From: Botryotinia globosa
Taxonomy: Eukaryota; Ascomycota; Leotiomycetes; Helotiales; Sclerotiniaceae
Direction of reading: 5' to 3'
DNA: 64,000 bases
Assembly: GCA_014898425.1 (NCBI GenBank)
Contig: RCSZ01000021.1
Location: 1-64,000, forward strand
Under the pieces are notes generated by a model. The model was not told the origin of the DNA. It saw only the letters and a program-made list of their open reading frames with translations, and did no database searches. A program made the position numbers and the translations under genes. Below are positions 50,458-62,504 of the stretch, one piece after another. The stretch's first letter is position 1. Each line of letters opens with the position of its first letter.

Positions 50458-51868
50458 ATGCCTTCCGCCGACTTCATCAATGTTACCGCGAAACCAGTTC
50501 TGGAAGATGAAGAAGAAATAGCTCGTACAAGATGTACCAAGCCGTTAGTGAACAATGGTGTATTGGATCAATTTGAACACTCGGACTTGACACCGGTAAT
50601 TGGAAGAGTGTTTGATGAAAAGGTTCAACTGAAAGAGTTCCTTTCGCCGAGTACCTCTGAGGAATTGTTCAAGGATTTGGCGTTGACAAGTAGGTTTAAT
50701 ATCTTTCCGTCATGTAGGAATATGGGTATTGATGACGATGTGATAGTCTCCGATCGTGGTGTAGTTTTCTTCAGAAATCAAGACATACATCCTGAGCAAA
50801 TGAAAGCTGTTATCGAACGTATTTCTATAGCAGCTGGATCTGTACGTTATTCTTCCCTTCCCAAATAAACATTTTCCTCGTCTTCGTCGAATGTGTTTCC
50901 GAATCGTCTAACATTTTACTTCAGCCTGAATCCTCTACACTCCACATCCACCCCCTCACCGAACAATCCTCCGAACTGGGCGATCAAGTCTCCGTAATCT
51001 CTTCCACAAAGCAAGCCAAAGGCGGTGGATTAACTCACCAATTGTCCGACGTATCTCGATTTGCTAGTACTGGCTGGCATGCTGATATCACATTTGAACG
51101 AGTCCCTTCCGATTATGCCATGTTGAAAATTCATACCTTACCTGAAACAGGTGGTGATACTTTGTGGGCATCTGGAAACGAGATTTATGAAAGACTCAGT
51201 CCAAAGATGAAGGAAATGTTGGAAGGATTAACGGCGACTCATGATGCGAGCTTTTTCCATGATGAAGCAAGGAGACTCGGACAAGATATTAGAGAAGATA
51301 TGAGAGGGAGTCCATTGAATATTGGAAAAGAGTTGAGTGCTGTTCATCCGGTGGTTAGGACAAATCGTAAGCTGTCTTTATTCTTACTATTATTCCCTCA
51401 TTCCCTCTTCCACATACGCTGGATGCATCATGCATAGTTCAATAACTAACACACAACAGCCGTAACTGGCAAGAAATCCCTTTTCGTAAATCAAGGCTTT
51501 ACACGACGTCTCCACCCTCTCACAAAAGACGAATCGGATCTTTTACTTCCATGGTTAAAGAATTTGGTACCCTTGAATCACGATGCGCAAGTCAGATGGA
51601 AGTGGAGTAAGAATGATGTAGCGATTTGGGACAACAGGAGTAATTGGCATTGTGCTACTTATGATTAGTAAGTTTCTCTATTTTTTGGTTCAGTGGAATA
51701 GTGTATTTGGCATGGTGGGTTGGGACATGAGAGGGATTGAGTTGATCGGGGACCATTGCTTTGATGGAGATCGGTATCAAGAGATGAAGACTAACGTTTG
51801 ATAATTTAGTGCGGAGGCGAGAGCAGGCGATAGAGTTTGTAGTTTAGGAGAGAAGCCTTATTTGTAAA
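50458..51868 (+). CDS. TauD/TfdA-type 2-oxoglutarate-dependent dioxygenase
   Basis: Exons are 50458-50689, 50747-50841, 50925-51366, 51460-51667 and 51811-51868, giving 344 residues. The first intron (57 bp) is divisible by three and stop-free. Start is ATG at 50458; the frame upstream of it lacks another ATG. Fe(II) ligands are visible: HxD in STGWHADITFE and the distal His in NWHCATYDY, followed by the 2-oxoglutarate-binding Arg in SAEARAGDRV. The N-terminal jelly-roll strand RGVVFFRNQD is typical. Family members release sulfite from taurine or other sulfonates (TauD, yeast Jlp1) or cleave aryloxyacids (TfdA). The divergent DAL5-family transporter makes sulfonate or organic-acid scavenging the leading idea. 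It is cytosolic, with no targeting signal seen. Confidence 0.93.
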
Positions 51869-53776
51869 AAGCTTGGCATAGAAAAGGACTCTAGGAAATG
51901 GGATTAGATAATCGAAGTCGAAAGATATAAATAGGTGGATGCATCTAGGACTCGAGGTCGTTGGGTGTCGATCATTATTGGCTCTTCGCAGTCGTGGGTC
52001 AAGAGTTCGAATCGTCTAACTAGTATCCCAACAATTACACCAGCAAGCAAATAAAGTACTGTATAAATTACATTCAGCTCTCGACTATTTGCACATCAAA
52101 TCATTGACACAGGAGGCCCCGGTACGTAAGGACTCGCCTTTAATCACCTGTTGTAATTTTCACTCTCCAAAGTCATCCAAGTGAATGAACATTGCCTTTT
52201 CTTTTGATGAAAATCACACATCCAATTTTTACTATCAGTAGTCTCCCGTCGTGGACTGTTGTCATTTCCGATAGCCTACGCACACTATCCATCTCGACTT
52301 TCGCCTGTGCACCTTTCTTCCTTCCATTCCTTGATCCTACGAAACGACCACTCAAGCAAAACTCTACAGGTTTTTATTATTCACCTCCTGCGTGCATATG
52401 AAAATCCCAGTTCTAAATCTTTCCACGTATGATGGATGGTGAATGAGATATCCGCCCCCTCTATGAAGCCAAAGTCAAAGTCAAACTCAAACCAGCCTGG
52501 TGAATCTTTCACAGAAGAGATTAAGTAAATACCACAGTGAGCAATTCACTTTATTAGAACCCGTCCATCAAAACGTACGATCCACTTTCCAATTCCACAT
52601 CTATATCAAGATCCCATCCTCTGCTTTCTCCCAAATCTATTTTTTCTTCTTCTTCACTTCTCAACTGTATACCCTCGAGAGCTGTGGGCCCTAGGACCGA
52701 CTTGACTGACTTGTGAGGGAATGATATACCTAGGTCTAAATCACGGAAAGATTTTCAGTTTCGTTTCCCTCGTAATGAGTTCCTAGGTACCCACGTCAAT
52801 ATCGACTCAAGATGTGAAAGGAGAAGCGCAAAATTTATTCGTGAGAGATGGTGTTATCATTGGAATGTATCACTGTCGTTTATTTCGTTTCGTTTCATCG
52901 CTCACTGATTGTCATGAAGAGTCACTATCATATACATATAAATACCTACTCATACAAATCAACATCTTATCATCTGATACGTTTGTTTTTAAGCAATCCA
53001 ATATCGCAGTTGCTTTACATCCATCCCATCCCATCTCAACTCGATCGATATCAGATATCTATCCATCTATCCATCCATAAGAATTACCAACAACAATATA
53101 TAACCTCATCTGTAATCTACCCGCTATCATCTCACTCTCACTACTTCTAAAAAAAAAGTCGCAACTCTAGCTATGCATTTGCTCATCCAACGGCGTGGGA
53201 TTATCTATGTCCAAGGAGTTCGCTTATTCACTATCAGTGGTCCGGCGTCCCTTTTTCTTTTCTTCAGTATCTAGGTAGGTATGATATGATATACTTTCTC
53301 TTCACTATTTTCCGACGTACCAACAACTTCTCCTTTCATTATTCTGCTCTCGATCAAAAAATGTTGAATCTATTTTCTCGACCACAACCTCGTCTATCGT
53401 GTAATCTCCACAGACGCGGCGGGCGATCCCTCAAAGTTACATCCTCACGTCTAGCTTCATCAATGAGTATCACGCCAAAGTAATTGTCGTATTAATCCTT
53501 TAATCTTTAATGAAAACCTAATAGTAGTATTGTCTTATCTCATGTATACACGCTCCTGTGCAGCTACGACGCCAGACATTTACCCCAAGAAGCGGGCAGT
53601 AAATAATCGCCATATAGCATGTTATTTATGCAACCATCGCAATGCCGGAAATATCAACAGAAGTGAACCCAGAGCACTCCATTTCATTTGACCTTTTCCC
53701 ACCCAGCCCAAGCGCCTATGATCAACCAAAAGATTTCCCGAAGAAAGGATAGAAGATTTATTTGCAAACCCAAGCC
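51869..53776. other. 1.9-kb intergenic, two convergent 3' ends
   Basis: T/C-rich in places, with CCTAGGT motifs at about 52729 and 52782 and CTAGGTAGGTA at 53270-53281. GAGTTCGAATCG near 52001 recalls a tRNA T-arm, but no cloverleaf could be completed. Frames under 105 codons have no family features. Confidence 0.5.
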
Positions 53777-56045
53777 CTACAATTCATCCCCCATCTCTCT
53801 CTCCAACCCCACTCCGCCCCTTTCTTCCTCTAGATTGGCGATCAACGCATCCAAACCCTCATCACTGAGTCCACCTTCTCCTTCATCCACTCCCAAATCC
53901 CTAACAATCACCCTCTTATAAAGTTCTCCCTCATCCCCACCACCTGCAACTCCAAGCGCTCCAATATATTCCCCTACCAACACCCTTCTCCTCTCAATTT
54001 CCTCTTGAAGCTGTTGAGCTAGCATGATCCTCTCATTTTCCCCTTCCTCTAAATCAGCATTTCCATTAACTTGACCTCCTCCATGACCATTTATTTTTGA
54101 TCCTTCATGTTGTGTGCGGGAAAGAAGGAGAAGTTGTTGTTGTCGCTCTACTAGACTCTGAACTCGTTCTTGTAAACCGACTAGATGCGCCTTTGCGGCA
54201 ATGGAATTTTCTTCACCCTCCTCCTCTTCAGCCAATTGCCTAGCTTGCTCCCTAACCTCCGCCAATTCCATCTTCACCCCTTCTAAAATTCTCTTGCTAT
54301 CTGCCTCTGCATTTTCTTTTTCTGCTAATTCCTCATCAAAGCTGCAAGCTAATGCATGTAACCTTTCCAGTAAAATCGGTTCCGCATTGTTTTTGAGAGT
54401 CATTGCTGCTTCTGAAATGTGGGCAACCCCTCGAGGATTTTCCTGTTCAACATCGTCATAGTAAGAAATATGACGTGCCGAGTCCGTTGCAAAAGGCGAA
54501 GAAGAAGCGGCTTGTTGGTGTCTTTCCGATCTACGGGAGGCGTTCAAGTCTTGAATTATTTCTTCGGCCGTCTCGCCCATATCATTTAGAATATCTGTTG
54601 AAGCACCACGACCCATTAAAGCTCGTACACATTTGCGAGCTTTATTTTTGGCCGCAATATGAATCGCTGTGTTGCCATTAATATCTCGAGCATCTAGTAA
54701 TCTTTGAACCTCATCTGGATGATAAATTTCAATGAATTTTTCTAAAAGAACATCCAGATAATATTGAGCGCATCTGAACTTTTGCTTCATGTTCGTAGTC
54801 GCTGCTGCATGATGAAGAACTGTAGCTCCACATGAATCTACTTCATTGGCAGTACCGATCAATTCCTTAACAATCAAAGGAAAATTCTGCTTGTCATAAG
54901 AATTTGTGAAAAGGACTGATCTAATGAGTGGAGTTTCTTGACGACTGTTCCGACAAGTTGTATTCGCACCAAATCTCTTCAGTTGTTTTAATATATCCAC
55001 ATCACCTATTGATGCGGCCCAATGTAAACCCGTATGACCATCTGTGTCGATAATGAAGTTAGGCTCGAAATTTATTGGTGGTTCGGGTCTTCTGTCTGTC
55101 GAGTTCGCATCGGTGGGAGGTGCCATGAAATAATCCAAAAGTTCATCAGCCCACATAAGATGAGCTTGTGCTCGAACATCCACGGGGTCTTCTTCATGGA
55201 AGTCATCTCTTTCACCTCTTTTGCGCTTTCGATGCCCAGTAGGTGGTTGAGACATATCGAATCGATCATCTTCTGCCATATATGAAGCGGAAGCAACTGT
55301 AACATCATCTGGCACACTTTCGTCGTCATTTAGTTGAGTGCTAATGTTATCGTAATTCTCTTCGACTTGGCGGGCGACCGCTGCTTGTTGAATAGGTACA
55401 GGTTCTGTGCTGTTAGTACAATCTACCAAACTTCAAACCGGGAAACTTACTGGCTCCCCATTTCGGGACTGCTGGTTTCTTGACCTTTGGCTTATTCGTG
55501 GCATGTTTTGGTGCTGGAGGTGGACTAAATTCACCAGGTGTATATTCGAAGATCTCCCGGAGTTTTTCATATATATTGTTCCTCTGTGCCAAAGATTGAC
55601 CCTTTTCAAGAGGAACCCAAGTACCTAATTGATTTTAGTCTTGCCAAACTCTCAAGTTTCTGGTGCATGCCAACCTTGATATTTCCCATATCCACCTTGA
55701 ATCTTCTCATGTTCTTCCTTCTGAACCTCTCTTTCAAGAATTCTTGTTCTGGCAGGTTTATCGAATCCAGCAGCTTTTAATATATGTGTCGCATTGATCC
55801 AATCATCTTGTCGTCTTCGCATTACTGTGTAAGAGTCAGTGACGCGAAGTGTAGGGCTGGGAGTATCATTTCAATTACCATGTTCTTTGAGAGCCTCCCC
55901 GAACAAGTACTCATACACCGGAACCTAATCAAGTCAGCGACAAGAAAGAAGCAGACAAAGTTTAGCGCATCCGAGCAGGTATACATACATTGCTGTAAGT
56001 AGCAGAGTAAATTCCTGGTGCAGATTTGGCTCCAGTGTTGACCAT
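53777..56045 (-). CDS. MBP1: MBF subunit MBP1-type APSES/ankyrin transcription factor
   Basis: Exons are 56045-55989, 55924-55879, 55824-55675, 55624-55451 and 55404-53777, giving 684 residues with consistent phases. It is the DNA-binding subunit of the G1/S regulator MBF, which acts with SWI6 on MluI-box promoters. The APSES domain (about residues 10-115) shows [60 protein letters not shown]. The family-typical linker [17 protein letters not shown] follows. A basic tract [11 protein letters not shown] is a likely nuclear signal. Ankyrin repeats lie at about residues 275-450, with [33 protein letters not shown] and [21 protein letters not shown] coiled coil rich in E/Q/L (about 530-620) precedes the C-terminus and may mediate SWI6 pairing. 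Exon 1 encodes only 19 residues. Confidence 0.96.
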
Positions 56046-56697
56046 ATTGTCACCTTAAATGGGTCCCTGTCAAATGGAGGGGTTTGCGAGTGTGCGAATA
56101 GCAAGTGGATGTTGAGATTGTTCAATACCCGCACTAATAAGCAAATGTGTAAATATGGAGAGCGATCACAATTATATTGCAAATATCTGCGCTAGATAAA
56201 TTCAGGGCAATTGATCCCGATTCTTGATATAGATGCACAGGGCGAGCTTGTGAAATTGTAGCAATTTGAGAAATTGATTGTGGGAAGACGCGACAATGTT
56301 CAGGATGACGCGAAGCGCGTTGATTTTGGACCGATAAGGTTATCTAACCGAATGTAGGAACAGCCAACGCTGTTTTAACGGGTCCTCAATATCATAAAGT
56401 AATAAATCTGATACAAGCTACGGATGGGATGAGACAGGAGTCACAGGACTGATGTTGAGTAGCATAGAATTTCAATCATTAGTAGGGCTTGATTTGTGTT
56501 TTTTTTTGTGGAAATGTTGGATGTTCTTAGTAGTATAGAAGGAATTACAAGTCTGCAATCTTCAATGGCTTCTCAGTACTAATAAATAGCATAACGGATG
56601 TGAACTTCAAGTGGTTCTTTGCATCTCCAGCTTGTCTTGTTTCTACGAAAGCAACCGTATATCTCGGCGCTAGTCTAAAAGGAAATTTACTTTATGC
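56046..56697. other. Intergenic
   Basis: 652 bp with the MBP1 promoter and the aldo-keto reductase 3' end. No gene is seen. Confidence 0.5.
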
Positions 56698-57792
56698 CTA
56701 TACGCCAAATAGTGCCTTCCTAGTATCATAATCATACTTCAAATCCAAGTGCCAATAATTTGGTGTATCCGCTTTACAAACCTTCCAAGCCTCATCCAAA
56801 ACTTTCACTACTTCTTCGGGTAATGGTCCCTTCTCACAATCTTTGAGATTTGAATCTAATTGTTGAATGCTGCTCGCTCCCATGATAATTCCATCGTCCC
56901 CATCCAAGACATTAAGTGCACTATGGTGTATACACCATCGAAATGCAGTCTCCACCATTGTCAAGTTGTGCTTCTGAACAACTGGTTCGATCAATTTCAA
57001 TGCAGCGAAGTTCGATTCCTTCCAATAGCGTTTTCTGTACATTTCACCCAACTTTCCCACGGCATCGCTATAGCGTCCACTGGTTGGGATCTCTGATGAC
57101 TTGTAGGCTCCCGAGAAGAGACCACCTGCGATAGGGTTGTAAATGACGACAGAAATACCGTAGCGCTTACAACATGGAATGAGTTCAGACGCCAGGGAAC
57201 GCGCAATGGCGTTATACATTCCTTGGTATACTGTTGGCCGCACCCAATTGTTGTATTTGCAATGCATAACTATTTCTGAAACTTCGAAGGCTGTGAAGTT
57301 TGAAAGTCCTAAGTTGACAAATTTGCCTTGTTTATGGAGTTTGTCGAGAGCGGCCAATGTCTCTGTAAAGGGCGTTGCACGATCCTACAAGTCACTATTA
57401 GTACTCCTTCATATTTCGAATGACTGAAATGAACCAACAGCAGCGTGCAAATAGAATATATCCACACAGTCCGTCCCCAACTCTTTCAAACTCGTCTCGA
57501 ATCTATTCGTTATTTCTGCTTCTGTATGCAATCCCGCTTCTGTTGGGTAGACTTTTGTGGCCAGTGTTAAGCCTCTTTCTTGCCATTTTGCTTCGCGTGT
57601 GAAAGCTTCTTGTTTCCCTCCAACATAGGTACGTGCGGTATCGACTTCGTTGTACCCGGCGCCTTGAAAATGGTCGAGGAAGGTGTTGTATTCATCTAAT
57701 GAGGTTATGCGTGCGCCGGTGGATGGGTCTGGACCAAAGTTCATAAGACCAAGAATTATTCGAGGTTTGGGGTTAGTAGCTATGAGAGGCAT
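56698..57792 (-). CDS. Aldo-keto reductase, AKR7-like
   Basis: Exons are 57792-57439 and 57384-56698 (54-bp intron, GTTGGT donor, GTAG acceptor), giving 346 residues. The NADPH-dependent (alpha/beta)8 barrel shows the tetrad: Asp and Tyr in NEVDTARTYVGGKQE, Lys in LATKVYPT, and His in IFYLHAADR just before the intron. The overall layout (VNLGLSNFTAFEV, NPIAGGLFSGAYK, IIMGASSIQQL) fits the aflatoxin-aldehyde reductase (AKR7) group, which reduces aldehydes and dialdehydes. The C-terminus DTPNYWHLDLKYDY matches that group. There is no cluster context indicating toxin biosynthesis. Confidence 0.94.
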
Positions 57793-58120
57793 GTTGAGGA
57801 AGCGGATTGAAAAGGGATAATGGCTTGTGGTTAACGAGTGAGTTTAATAGTATTCTTGCTCTACAAGAGTCAGAGTGAAGTTTTGAATGTAGGATGAGAT
57901 GTTGGGTAAGAACACTGTATGATACTGCGTGAAGATGAACATTCACATTCCTGCACAGAGTAGATAGCGGTATTCTTTATGTAGTGACGCCATTCTGTGT
58001 CTGACCAACTCCGCCCGCATCACTCACTCACTCACTCACTCACCCCACCTTCACCCTCACCATCACGACAAACACCGACGTACCGGCCTTTGGAAGTTAT
58101 ACATCGGTGATATATTTGAT

Positions 58121-58171
58121 ATTTGTGGTGGTGGTGGTGGTGGTAGTGGTAGTGGTGGTGGTGGTGGTAGT
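58121..58171. repeat. Microsatellite (GGT)n
   Basis: Imperfect GTG/GTA trinucleotide array on the plus strand. Confidence 0.85.
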
Positions 58172-58357
58172 CAGAGAAGAAGAGAAGAAGAGATATGAGT
58201 AGGTAGGTAACCTTAGGTGTAAGAATGAAAATAGTCCAGAATTCCTGAAACATTCAACCAACGATCGATCACTTATGAATGCCGCCTACCTACGATAGCC
58301 CTTTGAGTAACCACACTTCATGTTCTTCTGATCATTCTCTGTACAACGGTACTATTG

Positions 58358-58398
58358 TTACCTACCTACCTACCTACCTACCTACCTACCTACCTACC
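58358..58398. repeat. Microsatellite (CTAC)n
   Basis: About ten tandem CTAC units. The unit is the same as the recurrent ACCTACCTAGG-type intergenic motif seen elsewhere in the window. Confidence 0.92.
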
Positions 58399-59127
58399 TC
58401 CTTCTACCTACCTTTTAACCAGCAGCATACCATTTGGCCATTCTACCCACGACACCCACCCACTACACCACTACCTATTGATATATCCAAGATTTGAGAT
58501 CTCTTTGGTAACTTGCACCACATTATTAGCCAGCTGGTCGGATTAAATTAATTAAATCAACGTCTTTTGATTCGTTCTCGTGGGGTGATGGTGAGAATTT
58601 ATCTGATATCTGATATCTGATATCCGATATCTGACATTCAGGGTCCTCTCCAGGGTCTTCCTCACTCTCTGCTTCATATCACCTATCCACTTCTATACGA
58701 CCCAACGACACCAATTACAACGACAAGAGCGACTGGTTCCTTCACGACATCGTACACACTACGCTACTTGTCACCTAGGGGGACACTCTATCCATATCAA
58801 CATCCATACCATATCCATATCAATATCAATATCAATATCCAACCCCATATCCAGATCCAGATCCATTTTGCTTAAAGAATGACGACAACAACTTCGTATT
58901 GATTGGCCCTTCAAAATTCTCCTTTTACAGTTACAGCCAACTGTATGCATGCAATCAATTCCTTTTTATTATCTACAAAGTACTTCACGATACAGCAGGT
59001 ACTCACAAAATCCACCCTGTCAGTCCGGATTCGAGATTGTCCATTTCATATCTTAATTTGATTGTTCCGATATCAATCACCCTCCTCTACACTTAAACTT
59101 ATCATTTCACCCACCTGAATCGCATGT

Positions 59128-60782
59128 ATGTCTTATAGGAATCACCAGACATCCTCCAGTACACATGAATTGAATTCGGTCACCGCATTCCAAAATAACT
59201 CGTGGAAGACCTCGAATCCCATATCTGGAAATTCTTCCAGGGTATCCTCTCGCAGTCCTCCCGTTCGGACTCACGACTTGGCACATAACACACAAGAAAG
59301 AGAAGTGTCACCAATTAGTCCATTGACCGACGAAGAAGAAGCAGGTTCCGATTTAGAATCCGACGACGATATGGAAGGACGAAGACCTACATTACACCGT
59401 CCTACAGATGGCCGTTCACATCAACCTTTATTACACAAAAATGATGATCCCGAGAGGGGGAGGTTAGGATATAATGCTTCTCAAGATCCACCCGAACGTC
59501 CTGCATTTTCCAGACGATCTACTATGCGAAGTCGTAGTCCGGATACTCAAGCAAAATTAGATACGAGAAAGAAATATACATATGCAGCCTTCTTTTTGGG
59601 CTTGAGTTTGATTAGTTTTGTTATACAAACCGAAACGGCTGTGTATATACAACATCAATTAGGGTGGAATAAAGCATATTGCATGTTGTAAGTGGTGGCG
59701 CCTATTTCACAAAATTTCAAACAAAACTAAATGGTTACTCTAGATACTTTACTCACGGATCATGGTCATTACTATGGCCTACTCAACTTTTGATATTGCG
59801 ATTACAGAAATGGAAAATGCCATGGAAGACATTCTGGAGAAGACACGTATATCTCATCCGAACGACCGCACAAATGGTAGAGTCGGGACAACTAGACGTT
59901 CCGCGAGGCCAACGATCCCCGATTCCATATATGCTCAGAATGACCGCATTCGTTACATGCGCTCTTACAGTTGCTGGTGGATCATGGTACGTGTCAGTGA
60001 ATTTAACATCGCCATCTGATCTGACGGCTATATACAATTGCTCGGCTTTCTTCGCATATGCATTCAGCGTTCCCCTTTTGAAAGAACCCCTGAGATGGGA
60101 TAAATCTTTTGCGGTTATGGTCGCGATCGTTGGAGTTTTGATCGTCGCATATGGAGATTCTACGCCTACGAAACATGGAGGAAAGTCTGGAGGCTCAGTG
60201 GGCGGAAAGCCTGGAGATGAAGCTGATGAGGCATCAAATAGAGTTTTGGGAAACCTTGTTATTGGTGTTGGCAGTGTTTTATATGGTTTCTACGAAGTTC
60301 TGTATAAGAAATTGGCTTGCCCCCCGGAAGGAACAAGTCCCGGGCGCGGCATGATATTCGCAAATACATTCGGCTCACTAATCGGCTCATTCACTCTTCT
60401 CGTTCTCTGGATTCCTCTCCCAATTCTTCATCTCACTGGACTCGAAACCTTTGAACTTCCCCACGGCGAAGCAGCTTGGATGCTTGCCATTTCCGTCCTC
60501 GCAAATGCGACTTTCTCTGGAAGTTTTTTGGTTTTGATTAGTCTTACAAGTCCTGTTCTAAGTAGTGTCGCTGCACTATTGACAATTTTCCTCGTCGCGA
60601 TTGTGGATTGGGCATTCACGGGGGTACCATTGAGTCCGGCAGCTATTTTGGGCGGTTTGTTGATTATTGTGGCATTTTTGTTGCTCAGTTATAGTACATT
60701 TAGAGAGATGCAGGAGGAGAGGAGAAAGAGAGAAGTGGATCTAAGTGAGAATGATTCGGATAGTGATAAATTCGATGATTAG
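59128..60782 (+). CDS. DMT-superfamily (EamA-like) transporter, THI74/YML018C-like
   Basis: Exons are 59128-59687 and 59744-60782, giving 532 residues. A long disordered N-terminus (about 150 residues, S/P/D/E-rich with SPISPLTDEEEAGSDLESDD and RSPDTQAK) is followed by ten membrane segments. The segments include YAAFFLGLSLISFVIQTETA, FVTCALTVAGGSWYVSVNL, AIYNCSAFFAYAFSVPLLKE, FAVMVAIVGVLIVAYGD and LGGLLIIVAFLLLSYSTF. A Gly/Lys loop (STPTKHGGKSGGSVGGK) separates the two EamA-like halves. The pattern fits the fungal vacuolar-membrane group of yeast THI74/YML018C, whose substrate is unknown. The tail is acidic (ENDSDSDKFDD). Confidence 0.9.
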
Positions 60783-61536
60783 AGAGACGTCCTTCGGCGG
60801 ACTGGTGGTTTATAAGGCGGGTGGCTTCTTTATATAGGACAGGATTGCATTACATTTGGATCGGATAGATCCATTTGGGTTATTGGATTGTTTTTGGGTG
60901 CGTAACCCAGGTATTGGGAACAGCGTACAGGTATAGGCCAATCGTATGGCAACTTAAAGTTTGCATCTAGATGGCGCAGGCGTTTTTTGACATCTTGTCG
61001 TACCTTTCAATGAAGAATTGATGGGGGTTTGTTTCTGGTCTACTTCGTTTTCGCGACTTGCATGTGAACTGTGTATGTTTAGGTGTATGTGTGTCTTTCG
61101 AAATCAAAAAGTTGCTTGCACTTTGAATATTTTGAAGTGACTTGCTGGGGGGGCGGTGGGAATAGGAAAAGGGAAAGGGAAAGTAATCTTTCCTGGCTCT
61201 CCCTTACTGACGCTGGAAAAGGAAGAAAAGTAATACAGCACAAATCGCACATCAAGATAACTTTATCAATTCACCAATGGATTTTGTGTGGAATGAGTTA
61301 TCAGATGATGTAGTCAGCTGTTTAATCTGAACGAACCATTCTATATACAACAGTGAAGTAAGAAATATATACTAAGTTAAGGTTCTCAAAGATACATATT
61401 TCCATCTCATCTCATCCCAAGAGCCAAGATTGCTCATCATATGTACACCTATCATTTTATATACATCCAATCTAATCTAATCCGATCATCCCATTCCACC
61501 TCCCATCCTTCTCCATAGCATTCCACCCTCCACTAT
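60783..61536. other. Intergenic, two convergent 3' ends
   Basis: 754 bp with no recognisable coding sequence. Confidence 0.5.
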
Positions 61537-62504
61537 TCATGGTTCCCCGGGCCAAATCTCCTCGGCCAATCTCCTCACCAACTTTAATTTCTCAACCATA
61601 TCGCCCCTCTCCATATTATTCCCATCCGAGTGACTCGCAAATCCACACTGAGGACTCACACCTATCCTCCCCAACGCATCTTTCCTCGTTTCCGCATTCC
61701 CTTCCGCGATCTTATCCGCCGCTTTGAAAACCCGCTCTTTCAGATCCTCCAGAGCCTCCATCTTGGGAAATTTGCTCGTGATCAATCCCAATATGACGTT
61801 TTTATTCTTGGGGAGGTGGGCCAGAGGTTCGAAGCCTCCTGCGCGCGCGGTGTCGTATTCGAGATAGTAGGTGTTGACGTTGAGATCTTGGAATAGCTTG
61901 GTCGCGATCACATCGTATCCGCCTTCGGAGAAATGTCTCCCGTTTACGAAATTGCCGCGACAGAGATGGATGCCCACGTGCATATCTTCGGGGCGGTCGC
62001 GCAAACAATCGTTGTAGAGTTGGATGTAGGAATCGAAGAGGGCGGATGAGTCTTCGCCGTCTTGTTTGAAGCCGGCGAGCATTTTCTCCGAGCAGAAGTA
62101 GGCGAGATTGGGATCGTCGATTTGGATGTTGCGCAGGCCGGCCGAGTAGAGGATGCGGAGTTCTTCGCGGTAGGCGGTCGCGATGTCGGCGAAGTATTCG
62201 GTGTCGGAGGGGTAGATCTCGGGGGGGTATGCGTGTCCGGTTTTGTAGCGGAGATGATACCAGTTTGGAGCTGCGAGGGTGATTTTTGCTTCTGCGATTT
62301 TGTCGGCGGGGAGAAGATTTTTGAGGTAGTTCCATTGGGAGAGGTAGGTGCTGCCGATGTGTTTTATTTTGCCTTTGCAGTAGACGGATTCACCGGGTTT
62401 GTGACCTTCTTCGAGGAAGGCGTCGATGTCGGGGACGTAGCGGCGGAAGGATTCGAGAGGGGGGTTTTGGATTTCTTCGAAGCAATGAATGTGAGGTAAT
62501 TGAG
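61537..62504 (-). pseudogene. 5'-truncated MetE-like (cobalamin-independent methionine synthase family) gene
   Basis: The frame is open from about 62504, behind an ATACAG acceptor, to the stop at 61537, giving about 322 residues of the short fungal MetE/UROD-like family. It enters mid-protein at EIQNPPLESFRRYVPDIDAF. The barrel then runs through KITLAAPNWYHLRYKTG, NIQIDDPNLAYFCSEKMLAG, zinc ligands His and Cys in GIHLCRGN, Glu in TYYLEYDTARAG, and the last Cys in GVSPQCGFASH. The usual first 90 or so residues (with an EHIGSLLRP-like motif) are not found upstream before the divergent F-box gene. A possible 5' exon with ATG at about 62650 (MSRSTIRSPIVAGMIESW) can be joined only through a 43-bp intron and does not resemble the family. 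The body is intact, so this is a truncation or a chimera, not a frameshifted wreck. The segment is conspicuously GC-rich (37 of 60 bases at 62101-62160). Confidence 0.6.

Larger units (their letters stand above)
57793..59127. promoter_or_regulatory. Divergent repeat-rich region, aldo-keto reductase / DMT transporter
   Basis: 1.3 kb with (ACTC)n at about 58018-58041, (GGT)n at 58121-58171, (CTAC)n at 58358-58398 and TATCCATATCAATATC-type repeats at about 58790-58862. No gene is seen. The short frames are products of the repeats. Confidence 0.55.

Noticed and set aside
51955..52030. Possible tRNA (GAGTTCGAATCG, T-arm-like)
   Set aside because: The T-stem does not pair well and no acceptor or anticodon stem could be assembled.
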